The notes beneath the pieces were generated by a model. The model ran no database searches and was not told the origin of the DNA. It was given only the letters and a program-made list of their open reading frames with translations. From Sediminibacterium sp. KACHI17 (GTDB lineage Bacteria; Bacteroidota; Bacteroidia; Chitinophagales; Chitinophagaceae), in the NCBI RefSeq assembly GCF_040362915.1, contig NZ_AP029612.1, forward strand, positions 2,418,001 through 2,482,000: a stretch of 64,000 nt of DNA, read 5' to 3'. A program made the translations under genes and the position numbers. Below are positions 8,854-18,962 of this stretch, one piece after another; the stretch's first letter is position 1; each line of letters opens with the position of its first letter.

Positions 8854-10113
8854 TTGATACTACTACGTCATATTCCCTTTTTGCGCGCTGTTTTATGGCA
8901 TAGTCTTACCGCATTTGGAGGACCGCAGGGGCATCTGGGAATGATGATGAAGACCTTCGTTCAACAACGTCGTGATGTTTCAGAAACGGAATTGATGGAA
9001 TACAATGCATTCTGTCAGCTGTTACCCGGGGCATCCTCCACACAAACACTTACACTGATCGGATACAAAAGAGGGGGCATCCCATTAGCCATTCTTACCC
9101 TCTTAATATGGATCACACCGGCCTGTATATTGATGGGGGGGTTATCTTTTTTGTTGCAATATTTCAGCAGTAAAGATGTGCGTCCAGATTTCTTTATGTT
9201 CATTCAGCCCATGGCTATTGGTTTTATTGCCTATTCAACGTATCGCATTTTTAATATTGCAGTACACAATACGATTACCCGGGTCATTATGACAGTGGCT
9301 GCATTTGCTACATTTTTACTGTTCAAAACACCTTGGATCTTTCCTGCACTCATAGTAGCCGCAGGTATTGCTACTAACTTCAGTGATAAACGTATCCCAC
9401 AAAAAGATGTACCACCCAAAAAAATCAAATGGGGCAATATCATCATCTTCTTTTTATTGTTTGGTACTGCAGGTTATATCTCTGAAACAGCAACACGCAA
9501 TAACTGGGAAAACCGTAAAGCCATCAACCTTTTTGAGAATGCCTACCGCTTTGGAAGTCTTGTATTTGGCGGTGGTGATGTGATGATGCCACTGATGTAT
9601 GAACAGTATGTTACACGCCCTGAATCCAAACGTATCCGTGAAACAGGAAGGGATGTGTTGAAAATGTCCAAAGAAGATTTTCTGACCGGATCAGGCATGG
9701 TAAGAGCGATACCCGGACCTGTATTTTCGATTGGTGCATTTGCCGGAGGTATGGTATTAAAAGAGGAAGGTGCCTGGTGGCAATTGATGGGTTGCTTGAT
9801 CGGAGCCATTGCTATTTTTCTTCCCAGCGCCTTATTGGTACTCTTCTTTTTTCCGGTCTGGCACAACCTCAAACGCTATGCAGTCATCTTTCGATCGCTG
9901 GAAGGTATCAATGCTGCAGTTGTAGGTATCATGACCGGTGCTACTTTTTATTTGATGAAAGATACTTTCCTGATCTCCCTGTTTGAAGGCCGACTCATCG
10001 CTATTTGGGATATTTTCATCATCATCGGCACATTTTTATTACTTCGACTCAATAGGATTCCGGCTCCTTTTATTGTTCTGGCATGCTTGTTATTGGGGTA
10101 TTTGGTTCATTGA
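8854..10113 (+). CDS. chrA: Chromate transporter, ChrA family
   Basis: 419 residues of about 10-12 membrane segments. The two homologous halves each carry the family motif: [11 protein letters not shown] near residue 22 and [11 protein letters not shown] near residue 240, followed by [23 protein letters not shown]. ChrA proteins carry chromate or related oxyanions across the inner membrane. TTG is the only plausible start because TAA closes the frame two codons upstream. No chromate regulator is adjacent. Confidence 0.88.
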   Translation: MILLRHIPFLRAVLWHSLTAFGGPQGHLGMMMKTFVQQRRDVSETELMEYNAFCQLLPGASSTQTLTLIGYKRGGIPLAILTLLIWITPACILMGGLSFLLQYFSSKDVRPDFFMFIQPMAIGFIAYSTYRIFNIAVHNTITRVIMTVAAFATFLLFKTPWIFPALIVAAGIATNFSDKRIPQKDVPPKKIKWGNIIIFFLLFGTAGYISETATRNNWENRKAINLFENAYRFGSLVFGGGDVMMPLMYEQYVTRPESKRIRETGRDVLKMSKEDFLTGSGMVRAIPGPVFSIGAFAGGMVLKEEGAWWQLMGCLIGAIAIFLPSALLVLFFFPVWHNLKRYAVIFRSLEGINAAVVGIMTGATFYLMKDTFLISLFEGRLIAIWDIFIIIGTFLLLRLNRIPAPFIVLACLLLGYLVH

Positions 10114-10116
10114 GTT

Positions 10117-10262
10117 TTGGGCTACAAGCTACAAGCTGCAAGTTTCAAGGGGTGAGTCGTGAGTTTAATGAACAAAAGGGCTGTACGTTAGTATTGTTAG
10201 CTAAGCCATCACATAATACATAATTGCTTACAGCCTGTAGCTTATCGCTTGCCGCTTACTCC
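10117..10262. repeat. Two half-hairpin word tracts after chrA
   Basis: GGGCTACAAGCTACAAGC just after the chrA stop and TGTAGCTTATCGCTTGCCGC near 10224-10243 use the same words as the 8675 hairpin in opposite sense and can pair imperfectly. No gene is seen here. Confidence 0.45.
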
Positions 10263-10300
10263 TCATCTCCTTTTTCTCCACAAAAGCCGTATATTAGAGC

Positions 10301-11044
10301 ATGGTCACATTAGCTATCTACAACCTCAAAGGTGGCGTAGGCAAAACTGCTGCGTCCATTAATCTGGCATACGCATCTGCCAAAGAAGGATTCAAAACAC
10401 TGGTTTGGGATCTAGATCCACAAGGGTCTTCCTCTTTTTATCTCGGTGCCAAAGCCGCCATAAAAAATGAGTCCAGAAAAATTCTCAATAGTGAGATGGA
10501 TTTAAAAGATGCCATTCAGTCTACTGCGTATGAAAACCTGGATATCATTCCAGCAGATATCTCTGCACGTCATGCCGACATCCTGCTGAATGAAATGAAG
10601 CAATCCAAGCGCAAACTGTTATCACTTTTATCTGCACTAAAAAACGAGTATGATATCGTGATACTGGATAGTCCACCCGGCATCTCTGTATTACACGATG
10701 CTGTTTTTGTAGCGGCAGACTGGGTGCTGATGCCTAATATTCCGACTACACTATCTATTCGTTCTTTTGAAACAGTGAATGATTATTTCAAAGAAAATGA
10801 TCTGGATCGTTCCAAGATCAAATGTTTCTTTAGTATGGTGGATCATCGGAAAAACCTGCATCATGAAGTGATGAATGAGTTTTATAAAGACAAATATTTT
10901 CTCAAAAGCTATATACCCTATCTGAGTGATGTAGAGAAAATGGGTGTGCATGAAGCACCGATCGAAACCTTTGCTGCCAGTAGTTATGCGGCACAATGCT
11001 ATCGTGATCTTTGGAAAGAGATCAGAAAGAATTGTATTCAGTAA
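10301..11044 (+). CDS. ParA family ATPase (no ParB partner)
   Basis: 247 residues with the deviant Walker A KGGVGKTAAS at residues 10-19, Walker A' DLDPQGSSS, and switch II VILDSPPG. Such ATPases position chromosomes, plasmids or large protein complexes. No parB or parS array is near, so it is an orphan ParA; cargo other than DNA is possible. Sequence use is like the neighbours, so no plasmid origin is implied. The esterase gene follows after 33 bases and may be co-transcribed. Confidence 0.85.
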   Translation: MVTLAIYNLKGGVGKTAASINLAYASAKEGFKTLVWDLDPQGSSSFYLGAKAAIKNESRKILNSEMDLKDAIQSTAYENLDIIPADISARHADILLNEMKQSKRKLLSLLSALKNEYDIVILDSPPGISVLHDAVFVAADWVLMPNIPTTLSIRSFETVNDYFKENDLDRSKIKCFFSMVDHRKNLHHEVMNEFYKDKYFLKSYIPYLSDVEKMGVHEAPIETFAASSYAAQCYRDLWKEIRKNCIQ

Positions 11045-11077
11045 TATTTTTCTTGTTTAGTTCTTAAATAGTGGTTT

Positions 11078-11809
11078 ATGGAAAGACATTTATCGTCGTG
11101 GTATAGTCCGGCATTGGGAAAAGAAATGCCGATCGCTTCTTATGGTCATTTCGGATTTGTGTTATTACTGATTCCTACAGCGGCAGCTGATTATCTGGAA
11201 TATGAAAGATTTCAGTTGATTGATGCACTCGCGCCCTACATTAATAGTGGTAAGTTGCGTGTATTCAGCATTGATAGCATGAATAAAGAAAGCTGGATGA
11301 ACAATGAGATGGAGCCCTCACATAAAGCCATTCGCCATAACCAGTTCAATGAATATGTTTTCAATGAAGTCATTCCTTTTATCAGAACCAATACGAGTAA
11401 TGAAACAATGATCTACACTTGTGGAGCATCATTCGGAGCATTACATGCAATGAATTTGTTTTTGAAAAGACCTGATATCATCAATGGTGCTATTAGTATG
11501 AGTGGTGTCTATGATCTCACAGAATACACCAAAGGGTATTGGGATGATCAGGTATTTTACAATAGTCCGGCACATTATCTGCCCACACTTACTGATCCAT
11601 GGTATCTCGATAAAATCAAATCGAGTCATCATATTCATATCTATACCGGTAGTGGTTCTTATGAAGATCCGGAAGCTTCTAAAAAATTTGCAGGCATCTT
11701 ATACAGCAAAGGTATCTGGTATGACCTCGACGTATGGGGACAAGACATCACCCACGACTGGCCCACCTGGCGCACCATGTTGCCGTATATTGTGGATGTG
11801 AAGTTTTAG
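11078..11809 (+). CDS. Esterase D/antigen 85-like alpha/beta hydrolase
   Basis: 243 residues, cytoplasmic (no signal peptide). The nucleophile elbow is CGASFGALHAMN (GxSxG) near residue 110, and the catalytic His is likely in ITHDWPTWRTMLPYIV at the end. Family members cleave small esters. It follows the ParA gene on the same strand; a functional link is not evident. Its stop codon lies inside the left arm of a perfect 24-bp inverted repeat. Confidence 0.8.
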   Translation: MERHLSSWYSPALGKEMPIASYGHFGFVLLLIPTAAADYLEYERFQLIDALAPYINSGKLRVFSIDSMNKESWMNNEMEPSHKAIRHNQFNEYVFNEVIPFIRTNTSNETMIYTCGASFGALHAMNLFLKRPDIINGAISMSGVYDLTEYTKGYWDDQVFYNSPAHYLPTLTDPWYLDKIKSSHHIHIYTGSGSYEDPEASKKFAGILYSKGIWYDLDVWGQDITHDWPTWRTMLPYIVDVKF

Positions 11810-11883
11810 CTTATGGCGTATAGGTCATAGCAAATGGAAGGAAATTGTTTTTGCCATAAGCTATGACCTATACGCCATAAGCT
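11808..11883. repeat. Perfect 24-bp inverted repeat hairpin
   Basis: Arms at 11808-11831 and 11860-11883 are exact reverse complements over 24 bases with a 28-base loop. The text iterates GGCGTATAGGTCATAG-like words. It includes the last bases of the esterase stop codon. A long perfect arm pair like this has to be recent or selected. Confidence 0.85.
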
Positions 11884-11960
11884 ACTCTGCAAAAACCACG
11901 TTAATTCCCTTCACATTTCAGGCTTTCTGCTCGTCGTGATTTAATATTACAGCTCAATTG

Positions 11961-12740
11961 ATGGGTTTGAGAAAAAAGCTACTATTCCTTCTTCTAGTGA
12001 TTACCGTTTGCTGTGTGAAAGAACAGGCTGTTGCACAGTTTGTGACGATCTCGGGTAATGTGTATGATATTACAGCCAGAAGACCGTTGGAAGCCGTGGC
12101 TGTATTGAGTAATTCCGGTCGAGGTACTATCACCGATTCTTTAGGACGATACCTTATCACAGTTCCGCGAACAGATTCTATCTGGTTTTCCATGATCGGG
12201 AAATCAACCATGAAATATCCTGTGGATACCATCATCAATGTTGATAATTTCAATGTGATGATCCATGTACGTGCCACCGATCTTCCGGAAGTGAAAGTGC
12301 GGAACAATTATTATAAACTTGATTCTATTCAGAACAGACAGGATTATGCCAAAGCTTTTAATTTCAGAAAGCCAACCGTTCGGTTAAGTACCAATCCGAA
12401 TTACAATCCGGGTGGATTAACCGCCGGCTTTGATCTTGTAGAACTTATCAATATGTTCCGAACCCGGCGAAATCGGAACATGGAGTTTTTACAGAATCGA
12501 TTATTGGACGAAGAGCAACAGAAATATATCGATCGACGCTACAGTAAAAGATTTGTGCGAGAGCTTACACTTTTGAATGGACCGGAATTAGATACATTCA
12601 TGAATCGATATCGACCATCCTATGAGTTATTGACTCAGATGAATGACCTGGAATTGGGTTACTATATTAACCGGAGTTATGATCAATACCGATCACTGCG
12701 TTATAATTGGAGAGGTGGTTTACGGAGAAGGGAAGATTAA
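11961..12740 (+). CDS. Exported carboxypeptidase-regulatory-like domain protein
   Basis: 259 residues with a signal peptide (LLFLLLVITVCCV...AVAQ). The first 100 residues form a CarboxypepD_reg-like fold (ISGNVYDITARRPLEAVAVLSN, GRGTITDSLGRYLI), known from the N-terminus of TonB-dependent receptors. The rest is Tyr/Arg-rich and has no recognised domain. Unlike in receptors there is no beta barrel. It is probably in the periplasm or at the outer membrane. A TTG lies just before the ATG in frame and is not needed. It forms a likely operon with the next gene. Confidence 0.75.
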   Translation: MGLRKKLLFLLLVITVCCVKEQAVAQFVTISGNVYDITARRPLEAVAVLSNSGRGTITDSLGRYLITVPRTDSIWFSMIGKSTMKYPVDTIINVDNFNVMIHVRATDLPEVKVRNNYYKLDSIQNRQDYAKAFNFRKPTVRLSTNPNYNPGGLTAGFDLVELINMFRTRRNRNMEFLQNRLLDEEQQKYIDRRYSKRFVRELTLLNGPELDTFMNRYRPSYELLTQMNDLELGYYINRSYDQYRSLRYNWRGGLRRRED

Positions 12741-12757
12741 CTTTTAAAACCTTATCT

Positions 12758-13729
12758 ATGCGTTTGCTGATTTGCTCCCTGATACTCATCTGCTGCACTA
12801 GCATATTGACAGCCCAAGAGAAAACAGGCGTATGGCGCGGTATCGTAAGATTTAGCAGCTATGGTTTTGATCCAAATTATAACCCTACTCCCAGACCTAT
12901 CATGCCGCCCAATGATCCGCAAAGCAGAATGGGAAGGCCCGGTACCAGTAGTTTTGCCACAAGCACTGTTACCAATACAGAAACGGATACCCGTGCTAAA
13001 TTAGAATGGCTGCAAATCGATGATCGATCGGTTGTTCAACTCACTTCTTATGGTGTCGATAATAAACTCGTTACCATGTATCAGTTCTACGCACGTCCAA
13101 CACCAAAAGAGTTTTATAAATTTCATATGCAGGGTAAGTCTGTTGTGGTCAAGGAAACAGATAGACGTGCAGATCTTTTTGATATGCGTGGTACTTTTCA
13201 GGAAACGGATTCTTCTTTTGTATTCTGGGGTGTATGGGAAGATCCGTTCACCGGAAGAAGATTTGGAACTTTCTTTTTTGAAAAAGTAAAAGAAGTGATT
13301 TCGATCAATCCGGAGTTGGTGTATTCTTTTTTGAAAAAAAATAAACTCAGTGATGATATTGTATCAGCATCTATTCCTGCGATAGTTGTTCATGATACCA
13401 TTCAAACAGATGCAATCGCTGTATATGGAAATCTGGTAGATAATGGTTTGAAAGACCAGGATACACTCAGTATTTGGTTCAATGGAAAGTTATTGGAAGA
13501 CAATATTGTACCCACGGATAAAAGATTCTTCTTTCGAGCAAATCTGGCCGATCAGGAATGGAATTATCTCACCATCAGATGTAAAAATGAAGGCAAGGAA
13601 AAAGGTGCCGGAGTGCATCTGAATCTTGAGTTCAATGATATTCAGATGAAATACAATCTGGGATTATTCAGGTATGGTCAGTCCGATTGGGTCATTCACC
13701 GAAAAGTATCCAACAAACAGGCTCCATAG
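12758..13729 (+). CDS. Exported protein of unknown function
   Basis: 323 residues with a signal peptide (MRLLICSLILICCTSILTAQ). Sequence after it is beta-rich: GVWRGIVRFSSYGFDPNYNPT, a YQFYARPTPKEFY strand pair, and a C-terminal RFFFRANLADQEWNYLTIRCKNEGKEKGAGVHLNL jelly-roll-like region (first part only quoted in pieces). No family is recognised. It begins 17 bases after its neighbour's stop, so both exported proteins are probably made together. The open frame upstream to 12707 overlaps that neighbour and is not used. Confidence 0.65.
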   Translation: MRLLICSLILICCTSILTAQEKTGVWRGIVRFSSYGFDPNYNPTPRPIMPPNDPQSRMGRPGTSSFATSTVTNTETDTRAKLEWLQIDDRSVVQLTSYGVDNKLVTMYQFYARPTPKEFYKFHMQGKSVVVKETDRRADLFDMRGTFQETDSSFVFWGVWEDPFTGRRFGTFFFEKVKEVISINPELVYSFLKKNKLSDDIVSASIPAIVVHDTIQTDAIAVYGNLVDNGLKDQDTLSIWFNGKLLEDNIVPTDKRFFFRANLADQEWNYLTIRCKNEGKEKGAGVHLNLEFNDIQMKYNLGLFRYGQSDWVIHRKVSNKQAP

Positions 13730-13871
13730 GTGTTAATTTTTGAGCAAATTGTTCTGAGCGAAGCGAAGAATCGCCGATGTAGAACACACCCCGGCCATTC
13801 ATACAATGTTGGAACAATAGACATTAAATAATTCTATCTTTATCGGTCTTAAATCTCAAGTCTTGAAAAGA

Positions 13872-14918
13872 ATGTATCCTTGGGCTTTCGCAGCCATCGT
13901 TATGGTAGCCTGCAAAAGCAAAAAAGAAGAACCACGTCAACAGAATGGAGGTCCACAGGCAGTGATCGTAGATGTGATCATCGCCGGAAAGAACAGTATT
14001 TCCAATACCATCGAAGTGAATGGTACAGTTGTAGCCAATGAAGCAGCCAATCTGCAACCCGAAGTGAGTGGTCGTTTGACTTATCTCAATTTACCAGAGG
14101 GTGCTAAAGTATCTCAGGGAACGGTATTGGCCCGAATCAACGATGCAGACCTGCAAGCCAATATGCAAAAGATCCGTGTTCAATTGGATCTGGCGCAGAA
14201 GAATGAGGCACGTTTGAAAAAATTATTGGATATCAATGGTATCAATCAGGCTGATTATGATGCGGTCCTCAATCAGGTCAATACATTGAAAGCAGACCTT
14301 GATATCACACAAGCTCAGATCGATAAAACGGTGCTCAAAGCTCCTTTCACAGGTATACTCGGTCTGCGGATGATCAGTCCGGGTGCTTATGTAACACCCG
14401 CTACTATTCTCGCTACTTTACAACAGACCGATAAAGTAAAGATCGATTTTACGGTTCCGGAAATGTATACCGATGTGATCGGTAAAGGAAAAACAGTGAA
14501 TGTAAAAACCACTGCTGGTGCGTCTGTTCGCAAAGCTACCATCATTGCTACCGAACCTCAGATTGATGCCACTACCCGTAACCTTAAAGTTAGAGCGGTA
14601 CTCGATGGCACCAATATCAATCCCGGTGCATTCGTGAAAGTATTACTGGATGCAGGTGGTAAGAGCAACAGTATTCTGGTTCCAACCAATGCGATCATCC
14701 CGGATGCAAAAGCCAAGAAAGTAGTAGTAGTGAAAGACGGAAAAGGTAAACTCACAGATATTGTAACAGGCTTACGTGCCAACGGTGCAGCGGAAGTGGT
14801 GAGCGGACTCAATGAAGGGGATAGTATTGCTGTATCAGGTGTATTGTTTGTTCGCCCTAATTCTCAAATAAAAGTGAGAAGTGTAAAACAGATCTCAGAA
14901 TTCATGGGACAACAATAA
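13872..14918 (+). CDS. RND efflux periplasmic adaptor lipoprotein
   Basis: 348 residues. A lipobox-like VMVAC lies near residue 14, so it is probably a lipoprotein. Order: beta-barrel/lipoyl half motif (NLQPEVSGRLTYLNLPEGAKV), a coiled-coil hairpin (about 85-140), the second lipoyl half (TVLKAPFTGILGLRMISPGAYV) and a membrane-proximal domain (NSILVPTNAIIPDAK). It links the pump encoded next to an outer membrane channel. A TTG three codons upstream is in frame. No TolC gene is adjacent; one lies at 38.4 kb. Confidence 0.92.
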   Translation: MYPWAFAAIVMVACKSKKEEPRQQNGGPQAVIVDVIIAGKNSISNTIEVNGTVVANEAANLQPEVSGRLTYLNLPEGAKVSQGTVLARINDADLQANMQKIRVQLDLAQKNEARLKKLLDINGINQADYDAVLNQVNTLKADLDITQAQIDKTVLKAPFTGILGLRMISPGAYVTPATILATLQQTDKVKIDFTVPEMYTDVIGKGKTVNVKTTAGASVRKATIIATEPQIDATTRNLKVRAVLDGTNINPGAFVKVLLDAGGKSNSILVPTNAIIPDAKAKKVVVVKDGKGKLTDIVTGLRANGAAEVVSGLNEGDSIAVSGVLFVRPNSQIKVRSVKQISEFMGQQ

Positions 14919-14966
14919 GATCCCATTCACTGAACCCTGTTTTCATTTCCTTAACCACTTGATCTT

Positions 14967-17900
14967 ATGAATATTTCAGAACTATCGTTAAAACGACCCA
15001 TTCTCGCAACCGTGATGAATATCCTCATCGTGTTGTTTGGGGTGGTTGGATATACTTTCCTTTCAGTACGTGAGTACCCGGCTATTGACCCGCCCATTGT
15101 GAATGTGCGTACTTCTTATGCGGGTGCTAACTCAGATATCGTAGAGAGCCAGATCACAGAACCACTGGAGAAATCCATCAATGGTATTCCCGGTATCAGA
15201 ACCATTACCTCTTCCAGCTCTAATGGTTCCAGTAATATCACCGTTGAATTCAATATCAATGAAGACCTCGAAGCCGCAGCCAATGATGTGCGTGATAAAG
15301 TGAGTCAGGCTGCAAGAAATCTTCCCCAGGATATTGATGCCCCACCTGTGGTTAGTAAAGCCGATGCCAACAGTGATTTCATTCTGTTGATGGCAGTACA
15401 AAGCCGCACCAAAGGATTGCTTGAACTGAGTGATTATGCCGAGAATGTACTCGTAGAAAGATTACAGACCATTCCGGAAGTAAGTTCTATCAATATATTC
15501 GGACAAAAACGTCCTGCAATGCGTATCTGGATCGATCCGGATAAATTGAATGCATATAATATCACTTTTGCCGATCTGCGTAATGCATTGAACAGAGAGA
15601 ATGTCGAAATTCCTTCCGGTAAGATCTATGGGCAGAATACTGAAATGACCATTCGTGCATTGGGACGATTACAGACCGAAAAAGATTTTCGTGATCTCAT
15701 CATCTTTGAAGATAACAGAGGTATCATCCGTTTGAGTGATGTTGCTAAAGTAGAGATCGGTCCGGAGAACGAAGAATTCAGCTGGCGATTGAATGGGGTG
15801 AATGCCGTAGGTCTGGCCATCATTCCACAACCCGGTGCCAACTATATTAAAATTGCCGATGAGTTTTATAAACGTGTGGAAGCAATTCAGAAAAGCCAGA
15901 AAGGTGATTTTGAATTGACACCACTGATCGATCAAACCAAAAATGTTCGACGTTCGATCAAAGAAGTAGAAGAAACATTATTGATCTCTTTCAGTCTGGT
16001 AGTATTGGTGATCTTCTTCTTCTTCCGCAACTGGTTGATCGCAATTCGTCCATTGATCGATATCCCGATCTCACTTGTTGCTACTTTCTTCATCATGTAC
16101 ATCGCAGGATTCTCTGTGAATGTATTGACCTTATTAGGTATTGTACTTGCAACCGGATTGGTGGTGGATGATGGTATTGTAGTAACTGAAAATATTTTCC
16201 GAAAACTGGAAGGCGGTTTACCGATTCGTAAAGCAGCACTGGAAGGCAGTAAGGAAATTTTCTTTGCCGTTATTTCTACTTCCATCACACTCGCGGTGGT
16301 ATTCTTACCGGTGATCTTCCTCGAAGGTTTTGTGGGAAGTCTTTTCCGTGAGTTTGGTATCACCGTAGCAGCAGCGGTATTGGTCTCCGCATTTGTATCA
16401 CTCACCATCACACCGGTCTTGAATGTATACCTCAATAAAAAAGATGCAGGGCATGGTAAGTTCTATGAAATGACTGAGCCTTTCTTCCGTGGTATGGAGA
16501 ATGGATACAAACGCATGCTCACAGGATTCCTGCGTATTCGTTGGATGGCTTGGGTGATCGTATTGTTGTGTTTGGGTGCTATCTATCTCGTAGGCAGCAA
16601 CCTGCAAAGTGAATTGGCGCCATTAGAAGACAGAAGCAGCGTACGTTTCCAAATGTCAGGTCCGGAAGGTGCGAGTTATAGTTATATGGTTGATGTAGGT
16701 AATAAACTCATCGACTATTTATCTGATTCTGTTCCTGAAAAAGATTTTGTATTTGCAGCGATACCGGGCTTTGGAGGTAGTGGTGGTGTAAACAGTGGTA
16801 CTGCACGTATCGCTTTCGTAGATCCCGATAAACGTACCAGAAGTCAGAGTGAGATTGCGAGAGCAATCAGTAAAAAGTTACCACAGTTCAACAATGCCAG
16901 AATATTCCCGGTAGAAGAACAAACCATTTCTGTAGGTCTGGGTTCACGTGGATCATTACCGGTTCAATACATTTTGCAGAATCTCGATTTTGAAAAGATC
17001 AAAGAAGTGATTCCCAAATTTTTGGAAGAAGCACGAAAAGATAAGACCTTCTCTAACGTAGATGTGAACCTGAAATTCAATAAGCCGGAACTACAGATCA
17101 CCATTGATCGTATCAAAGCGAAAGATCTGGGATTATCGATCTCTGATGTAGCAGATGTGGTATCGAGTGCATTCAGTGGAAGAAGATTGGCTTATTTCAT
17201 CATGAATGGTAAGCAGTATGAAGTGATCTCTCAGGTAGAATTGAAAGATCGTCAGGAGCCGGGCGATATTTCCAATTTGTATGTAAGAAATACAAGAGGA
17301 GAAAATATTCCATTGACATCGGTGGTGAAACTGGAAGAGAATTCCAATCCGCCAACACTCTATCATTATAACCGATTCAAGGCTGCTACTATCTCTGCAT
17401 CTCTGGCAGAAGGTAAAACCATTGGTGATGGTGTAAAAGCCATGCAGGCCATTGGCGATAAGTTATTAGATGAATCATTCCAGACAGCGTTGGGTGGTGC
17501 ATCAAGAGATTATGCAGAGAGTTCATCGAATACCACTTTTGCCTTTGGATTGGCATTGGTATTGATCTATCTGGTATTGGCGGCGCAGTTTGAAAGCTTC
17601 AAAGATCCGTTTACCATCATGATCACAGTACCACTGGCATTAGCGGGTGCATTACTGAGTTTATGGTTATTTGATCAGACGTTGAATATCTTCTCACAGA
17701 TCGGTATGATCATGTTGATCGGTCTCGTAACGAAAAATGGTATCCTGATCGTAGAGTTTGCGAACCAGAAACGTGAGTTCGGATTGAAGAAAACAGAAGC
17801 GGTGATCGAAGCATCTGCACAACGTTTGCGTCCGATCCTGATGACGAGTTTGGCAACAGCTTTAGGTGCTTTACCAATCGCATTGAGTATTGGAGCAGCA

Positions 17901-18041
17901 GCCACCAGCCGTATGCCATTGGGTATTGTGATCGTAGGAGGTATTATGTTCTCCTTGATACTGACCCTATTTGTGATACCTGCCGTATATACGTTCATCT
18001 CAGGAAAACATGAGGCGAAGAAGATGGATATTACGGATTAA
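14967..18041 (+). CDS. RND multidrug efflux permease, AcrB/MexB type
   Basis: 1024 residues, normal for a trimeric HAE1 pump. The start LSLKRPILATVMNILIVLFG is the first membrane helix, the second bundle begins LLISFSLVVLVIFFFF, and the proton-relay helix contains GLVVDDGIVVTENI (Asp-Asp pair). The second half repeats this (LALVLIYLVLAAQFESF, GLVTKNGILIVEFANQ). It exports hydrophobic drugs, bile-like compounds or metabolites with the adaptor upstream. A strong terminator follows the operon. Confidence 0.95.
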   Translation: MNISELSLKRPILATVMNILIVLFGVVGYTFLSVREYPAIDPPIVNVRTSYAGANSDIVESQITEPLEKSINGIPGIRTITSSSSNGSSNITVEFNINEDLEAAANDVRDKVSQAARNLPQDIDAPPVVSKADANSDFILLMAVQSRTKGLLELSDYAENVLVERLQTIPEVSSINIFGQKRPAMRIWIDPDKLNAYNITFADLRNALNRENVEIPSGKIYGQNTEMTIRALGRLQTEKDFRDLIIFEDNRGIIRLSDVAKVEIGPENEEFSWRLNGVNAVGLAIIPQPGANYIKIADEFYKRVEAIQKSQKGDFELTPLIDQTKNVRRSIKEVEETLLISFSLVVLVIFFFFRNWLIAIRPLIDIPISLVATFFIMYIAGFSVNVLTLLGIVLATGLVVDDGIVVTENIFRKLEGGLPIRKAALEGSKEIFFAVISTSITLAVVFLPVIFLEGFVGSLFREFGITVAAAVLVSAFVSLTITPVLNVYLNKKDAGHGKFYEMTEPFFRGMENGYKRMLTGFLRIRWMAWVIVLLCLGAIYLVGSNLQSELAPLEDRSSVRFQMSGPEGASYSYMVDVGNKLIDYLSDSVPEKDFVFAAIPGFGGSGGVNSGTARIAFVDPDKRTRSQSEIARAISKKLPQFNNARIFPVEEQTISVGLGSRGSLPVQYILQNLDFEKIKEVIPKFLEEARKDKTFSNVDVNLKFNKPELQITIDRIKAKDLGLSISDVADVVSSAFSGRRLAYFIMNGKQYEVISQVELKDRQEPGDISNLYVRNTRGENIPLTSVVKLEENSNPPTLYHYNRFKAATISASLAEGKTIGDGVKAMQAIGDKLLDESFQTALGGASRDYAESSSNTTFAFGLALVLIYLVLAAQFESFKDPFTIMITVPLALAGALLSLWLFDQTLNIFSQIGMIMLIGLVTKNGILIVEFANQKREFGLKKTEAVIEASAQRLRPILMTSLATALGALPIALSIGAAATSRMPLGIVIVGGIMFSLILTLFVIPAVYTFISGKHEAKKMDITD

Positions 18042-18065
18042 GTCAAAAGTCAAAAGTGAAAAGTC

Positions 18066-18099
18066 TAAAGGGTGAAAGCGAGAGTTTTCACCCTTTTTT
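18066..18099 (+). terminator. Rho-independent terminator of the RND operon
   Basis: AAGGGTGAAA, loop GCGAGAG, then TTTTCACCC and six Ts. Preceded by word-like text (GTCAAAAGTCAAAAGTGAAAAG) typical of this genome's intergenic hairpins. Confidence 0.8.
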
Positions 18100-18122
18100 A
18101 TGGGTGCCACTTTCAGACGTCG

Positions 18123-18130
18123 TACTTTTG
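18123..18130 (+). promoter_or_regulatory. Promoter -7 box before pdxH
   Basis: TACTTTTG fits TAnnTTTG and lies 17 bases before the ATG at 18148. It supports that ATG rather than the open frame from 18100. Confidence 0.6.
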
Positions 18131-18147
18131 CAGTAGAAACTTATTGT

Positions 18148-18789
18148 ATGAAAACATCCGTAGCCGATATCAGAAAAGATTACAAACAACATTCCCTGAA
18201 TGAAAGTGATGTAGCAGCAGAACCCTTTGCACAGTTTGAACACTGGTGGCAGGATGCTGTGAATAGTGAAATAGATGAAGTGAATGCTATGACCCTGGCT
18301 ACGGCAACCAAATCAGGAATGCCTTCTGCACGTATTGTTTTATTGAAGGGATATGATGCGCAGGGATTTGTGTTCTTCACCAACTACAACAGTCACAAAG
18401 GACAAGAGCTTGCTGATAATCCACAAGCGGCATTGGTATTTTTCTGGAAAGAATTGGAAAGACAGATTCGTATTGAAGGAACCGTAGAAAAGATCAGTGC
18501 TGCAGAGAGTGATGAATATTTTCATTCACGTCCGGAAGGTAGCCGTATTGGTGCCTGGGCTTCACCACAGAGTACTGTAATACCGGATCGAAATGTAATT
18601 GAAGCCAATGTAACCAAATATGCCAGTGAATTTTCTGGACAAAACATTCCTCGCCCTGAGCATTGGGGTGGTTATCGTGTGAAGCCAACAGTGATAGAAT
18701 TTTGGCAGGGAAGAAGTAGTCGCTTACATGATCGTTTCAGATACACAAAAACAGAACAAGGCTGGAAGGTAGAGAGATTGGCACCTTAA
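18148..18789 (+). CDS. pdxH: Pyridoxine/pyridoxamine 5'-phosphate oxidase
   Basis: Oxidises pyridoxine- or pyridoxamine-5'-phosphate to pyridoxal-5'-phosphate with FMN. 213 residues, the usual size. Seen: [35 protein letters not shown], the substrate-binding [15 protein letters not shown] and the C-terminal HDRFRYT with WKVERLAP, the PNPOx dimerisation end. Stands alone between two terminator-like structures. PLP made here serves the window's aminotransferase and cystathionine synthase. Confidence 0.95.
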   Translation: MKTSVADIRKDYKQHSLNESDVAAEPFAQFEHWWQDAVNSEIDEVNAMTLATATKSGMPSARIVLLKGYDAQGFVFFTNYNSHKGQELADNPQAALVFFWKELERQIRIEGTVEKISAAESDEYFHSRPEGSRIGAWASPQSTVIPDRNVIEANVTKYASEFSGQNIPRPEHWGGYRVKPTVIEFWQGRSSRLHDRFRYTKTEQGWKVERLAP

Positions 18790-18808
18790 CAGATCAGTGA
18801 TTATGGTA

Positions 18809-18883
18809 CGCAGATTTTTATGATTAGTTATGATTGTAAACAACCAGTCTGTGTAAATCATCATCCATCATAAAAGATCTGCG
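18809..18883. repeat. Imperfect hairpin (CGCAGAT...ATCTGCG)
   Basis: CGCAGATTTTTATGATTAG and its approximate reverse complement ending AAAAGATCTGCG enclose iterated TATGATT words. Same class as the other word hairpins. Located downstream of pdxH. Confidence 0.6.
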
Positions 18884-18962
18884 GCTAATTTTCTCTGTTC
18901 CATCATACTACTTTTATTACGCTTAGGTCTCAGCCTTTCTTAGACTTTTGTATTTTTAAGCT

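Noticed and set aside
10301..11044. Plasmid partition locus
   Set aside because: The ParA gene has no ParB, no parS-like repeats and no replication gene around it.
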